Origin: Gammaproteobacteria bacterium | GTDB lineage: Bacteria; Pseudomonadota; Gammaproteobacteria; Steroidobacterales; Steroidobacteraceae | DNA: 9,714 nucleotides | NCBI GenBank assembly: GCA_025350345.1 | Contig: JANXYA010000097.1 | Location: 1-9,714, forward strand | Reading direction: 5' to 3' | Shown here: piece after piece, positions 7,658-9,714 of the stretch | Numbering within the stretch: the stretch's first letter is position 1 | Layout: every line of letters starts with the position of its first letter | Notes under the pieces: generated by a model | Told to the model about the DNA's origin: nothing | Seen by the model: the letters and a program-made list of their open reading frames with translations, nothing else | The model's database searches: none | Translations under genes and position numbers: made by a program

Positions 7658-8941
7658 ATGATCGATCCGAAGCTGCTCCGATCCGCTCCCGAGGAAGTGG
7701 CGCGCAATCTCGCCCGCCGTGGCTTCTCCCTCGATGTGCAGGCCTACAACGAGCTCGAGGCGAAGCGGCGCCACTGGCAGCTGGAAAGCGATCGGCTGCG
7801 CGCGGAGCGGAACAGCCACGCGAAGGCCATTGGTCAGGCCAAGGGTCGCGGTGAAGACATTGCGCTGTTCATGGCGCGTGGCGAGGCCCTGGCCCGCGAG
7901 GTCGAGGATACGGATCGCGCGCTCGATGCGGTGCAATCGGAATTGACGGACTGGCAGCTCGGGCTGCCCAATCTCCTGCACGAATCGGTGCCGGAGGGAC
8001 GGGACGAGAGCGCCAATATCGAACTGCGCCGCTGGGGCGAGCCGCGGCCGATGTCCTTCACGCCGCGGGATCACGTCGAAGTGGGGGAGGGGCTCGGTGG
8101 TCTCGACTTCGAAGCGGCCGGCCGCCTTTCCGGGGCACGCTTTGTCGTGATGCGCGGCGCCGTGGCGCATCTGCAGCGCGCGCTTACGCAGTTCATGCTC
8201 GACCTGCACACGCGCGAGCACGGCTACGCCGAAGTGTACGTGCCCTACCTGGTGTCAGCGGCGACACTCCAGGGCACCGGGCAGCTGCCGAAGTTCGAGC
8301 AGGACCTGTTTGCGCTGCGTGGTGAGCACAATCTCTACCTGATACCGACGGCCGAAGTGTCGGTGACCAACCTGGTGCGCGAGCAGATCCTGCCGGCCGA
8401 ATCCCTGCCGCTGAAATTCGTCGCCCACACGCCCTGTTTTCGCTCCGAGGCCGGCGCCGCCGGCCGTGACACCCGCGGCATGATCCGCCAGCACCAGTTT
8501 GAGAAGGTCGAGCTGGTGCAGATGGTGCGCCCGGACGATTCCTATCGCGCGCACGAGGAGCTGGTCGGGCACGCCGAGGCGGTGCTGCAGCGGCTCGGGT
8601 TGCCGCATCGCGTGGTGGCGCTGTGCGCGGGCGATGTCGGCTTTGCCAGCGCCCGCACCTACGATCTGGAAGTCTGGCTCCCCGGTGCGGGCAAGTACCG
8701 CGAGATCTCCTCGTGCAGCAACTGCGAGGCCTTCCAGGCGCGCCGCATGCAGGCACGCTGGCGCAACAGCGCCACTGGCAAGCCCGAGCCACTCCACACG
8801 CTCAATGGCTCAGGCGTGGCCGTCGGCCGCGCGCTGGTTGCCGTACTGGAGAATTACCAGAACGCCGACGGCTCCGTGACGGTGCCCGAGGTGTTGCGTC
8901 CGTACATGGGCGGATTGGAGCAAATTCCAGTAAAGTCCTGA
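7658..8941 (+). CDS. serS: Serine--tRNA ligase (seryl-tRNA synthetase)
   Basis: SerRS is the cytoplasmic class II synthetase that charges tRNA-Ser and tRNA-Sec with serine. The 427-residue length is typical. Residues 1-110 form the N-terminal antiparallel coiled-coil arm, rich in Arg and Glu, that grips the long variable arm of tRNA-Ser. The catalytic core follows: motif 1 around ARFVVMRGAVAHLQRAL (160-176), TAE (231-233) for serine binding, motif 2 from FRSEAG (261-266) to FEKVEL (281-286), REISSCSNCEAFQARR (348-363) and motif 3 GSGVAVGRALVAVLENYQ (384-401). The start is ATG 7658, 5 bases after rarA, with no strong ribosome site, suggesting translational coupling to the upstream gene. A serine tRNA gene follows 19 bases after the stop. 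Everything expected of a working enzyme is present. Confidence 0.97.
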   Translation: MIDPKLLRSAPEEVARNLARRGFSLDVQAYNELEAKRRHWQLESDRLRAERNSHAKAIGQAKGRGEDIALFMARGEALAREVEDTDRALDAVQSELTDWQLGLPNLLHESVPEGRDESANIELRRWGEPRPMSFTPRDHVEVGEGLGGLDFEAAGRLSGARFVVMRGAVAHLQRALTQFMLDLHTREHGYAEVYVPYLVSAATLQGTGQLPKFEQDLFALRGEHNLYLIPTAEVSVTNLVREQILPAESLPLKFVAHTPCFRSEAGAAGRDTRGMIRQHQFEKVELVQMVRPDDSYRAHEELVGHAEAVLQRLGLPHRVVALCAGDVGFASARTYDLEVWLPGAGKYREISSCSNCEAFQARRMQARWRNSATGKPEPLHTLNGSGVAVGRALVAVLENYQNADGSVTVPEVLRPYMGGLEQIPVKS

Positions 8942-8960
8942 CCCGTGCCGCAATCGCGCC

Positions 8961-9050
8961 GGAGAGGTGGCAGAGCGGTTGAATGCACCGGTCTTGAAAA
9001 CCGGCAGTCCTTCACGGGACTCGTGAGTTCGAATCTCACCCTCTCCGCCA
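8961..9050 (+). tRNA. tRNA-Ser(UGA)
   Basis: This is a 90-base class II tRNA. The acceptor stem is GGAGAGG (8961-8967) with CCTCTCC (9040-9046), then discriminator G and an encoded CCA (9048-9050). The anticodon stem CCGGT/ACCGG (8988-8992/9000-9004) encloses the loop CTTGAAA with anticodon TGA at 8995-8997, reading UCA and probably other UCN codons. The long variable arm that identifies tRNA-Ser pairs AGTCC with GGACT (9006-9010/9017-9021). The T arm is GTGAG, TTCGAAT, CTCAC (9023-9039). It lies 19 bases after serS on the same strand with no terminator between, so it may be co-transcribed with its own synthetase gene. Confidence 0.98.
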
Positions 9051-9199
9051 ACTCGCAGCAATCGCTTGGTGGCTGTCCTTGCGGAATTCTTCTTGAAGGG
9101 TTTCCTCTTGTGCGCAATTGACCCGGGCGGCCCGCGGCGAGCGCGTGCCTTCGGGGCGCCCGATGTCCCTGGCAAGATGACCACAGAGCTGATGGTCTT
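9051..9199. other. Convergent intergenic region between tRNA-Ser and the metallophosphoesterase gene
   Basis: No gene is supported in these 149 bases. A very GC-rich patch (9121-9165) contains CGGGCG (9124-9129) and its complement CGCCCG (9157-9162) around a 27-base loop, with a CCTTCGGG inside. A second small inverted repeat, GACCA/TGGTC (9178-9182/9192-9196), has a 9-base loop and is followed by only TTT. Either could help end transcription from one side, but neither is a clean intrinsic terminator. No second copy of the tRNA 3' end is seen. Confidence 0.4.
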
Positions 9200-9714
9200 T
9201 CAGAAAGGAGCGGCAGGCATGCTAAATGGTTTTGACAGCTTGATGACGCGATCATTCTTTGTGTACCACCCCTGTGGTGCGTAGTCATTGCTGTGTAGGT
9301 AGCATTGCGCTGTTACCTGGTCGCTGCCATCAGTGAATGTCAATAGCCAGCTGCGGGGCACCCCATTTTCCGGGGCGCTAGCATTTACGTGATATTGGGT
9401 AAGGCCGGCGACGTTTATGAACGTCGTACCCCAGCGCCGCTCGATGTGAGACTTCCCGCCGAATGCGTCGTCCGGGCTTGTGTGCGTATGGGCGCCAAGC
9501 CAAAGATCGACTCGCGATGGCGCTGCGGACAGGAACTCTTCAAACACGCCTGAATCCGGCTTGCTGTCCACCCAGTACAGGTATGAAGCGCCCTGTGGCG
9601 TTCCCTGTGGAAAGTAACCGTGATACCAGGATGTCCACGCTCCGTTGGCATCGCGTCGCATGCCCTCCCACTCACCTGACGCCACTGTGGTGTCCTTGAG
9701 TACGTAGTGATGCG
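9200..9714 (-). CDS. Calcineurin-like metallophosphoesterase, C-terminal part (5' end outside window)
   Basis: The frame is open to the right edge, giving about 170 C-terminal residues; the N-terminal metal-binding motifs would lie beyond the window. The visible part begins HHYVLKDTTVASGEWEG, where the His pair could be the metal-binding H motif of the family. It continues to DLWLGAHTHTSPDD, the place of the usual GHxH motif but with Ala for the first Gly, then GKSHIERRWGTTFINVAGLT and a C-terminal YLHSNDYAPQGWY. No internal start is assumed; a GTG at 9685-9683 is in frame but follows conserved-looking sequence. G+C is lower (roughly 57-60% in sampled stretches) than in the genes to the left. 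It converges on tRNA-Ser. The family call rests on the His motif and the surrounding sequence; the substrate is unknown, and phosphatase or nuclease roles are both possible. Confidence 0.72.
   Translation of the reverse strand, partial: HHYVLKDTTVASGEWEGMRRDANGAWTSWYHGYFPQGTPQGASYLYWVDSKPDSGVFEEFLSAAPSRVDLWLGAHTHTSPDDAFGGKSHIERRWGTTFINVAGLTQYHVNASAPENGVPRSWLLTFTDGSDQVTAQCYLHSNDYAPQGWYTKNDRVIKLSKPFSMPAAPF

Noticed and set aside
8084..8091. GGGGAGGG in serS, a match to the KOPS consensus GGGNAGGG read by FtsK
   Set aside because: A single 8-base match in GC-rich coding DNA is expected by chance; polarity can only be judged genome-wide.
9090..9115. CTTCTTGAAG followed by a T-rich stretch as a terminator for tRNA-Ser
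   Set aside because: Only four base pairs with a two-base loop; too weak to form a stable hairpin.
9124..9162. GC-rich inverted repeat CGGGCG/CGCCCG as a terminator or REP-like element
   Set aside because: The loop is 27 bases, there is no T run on either strand, and no second copy occurs in the window.
8810..9184. Minus-strand open frame with the peptide GEGEIRTHE...FKTGAFNRSATSP
   Set aside because: This peptide is the well-known artefact of translating the complement of tRNA-Ser; the rest is antisense to the end of serS. Not a gene.

Overview
The window looks like a piece of the core chromosome of a high-GC gammaproteobacterium (roughly two thirds G+C by eye in most genes). Nearly every gene is a housekeeping gene. 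The order aat - trxB - (divergent) ftsK - lolA - rarA - serS matches, from memory, the arrangement in Pseudomonas and related gammaproteobacteria. I cannot name a genus. Two accessory genes interrupt that backbone: a FemAB-like/GNAT-fold gene between aat and trxB, and a small VanZ-like membrane protein gene between lolA and rarA.

Minus-strand block (about 1-2872). Reading right to left, trxB (thioredoxin reductase) overlaps a FemAB-like gene by an ATGA junction. Eighteen bases later comes aat, the leucyl/phenylalanyl-tRNA-protein transferase of the N-degron pathway. The left edge may hold the first codons of another gene, where relatives often carry ate/bpt, but too little is visible to identify it. 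A gap of about 100 bases between trxB and ftsK must hold the divergent promoters.

Plus-strand block (2976-9050). ftsK (septal DNA translocase, TTG start with a strong ribosome binding site), lolA (periplasmic lipoprotein carrier), a VanZ-like gene, rarA (AAA+ replication-fork/recombination factor), serS (seryl-tRNA synthetase) and tRNA-Ser(UGA) are packed with gaps of 1-19 bases or overlaps, so they are probably one transcription unit. The clearest anomaly is in rarA: two halves of one protein lie in different frames, joined by a one-base shift near 6817-6821. This is either a sequencing/assembly error or a real inactivating mutation.

Right end (9051-9714). After the tRNA the base composition falls (about 50-60% G+C in sampled stretches). 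A convergent minus-strand gene runs off the window and encodes the C-terminal part of a calcineurin-like metallophosphoesterase. The edge of a tRNA gene plus a composition change could mark an acquired segment, but no attachment repeat, integrase or mobile element is visible here.

I found no CRISPR array, insertion sequence, defence system or convincing novel system. No gene-free stretch exceeds 300 bases; the longest is 9051-9199.
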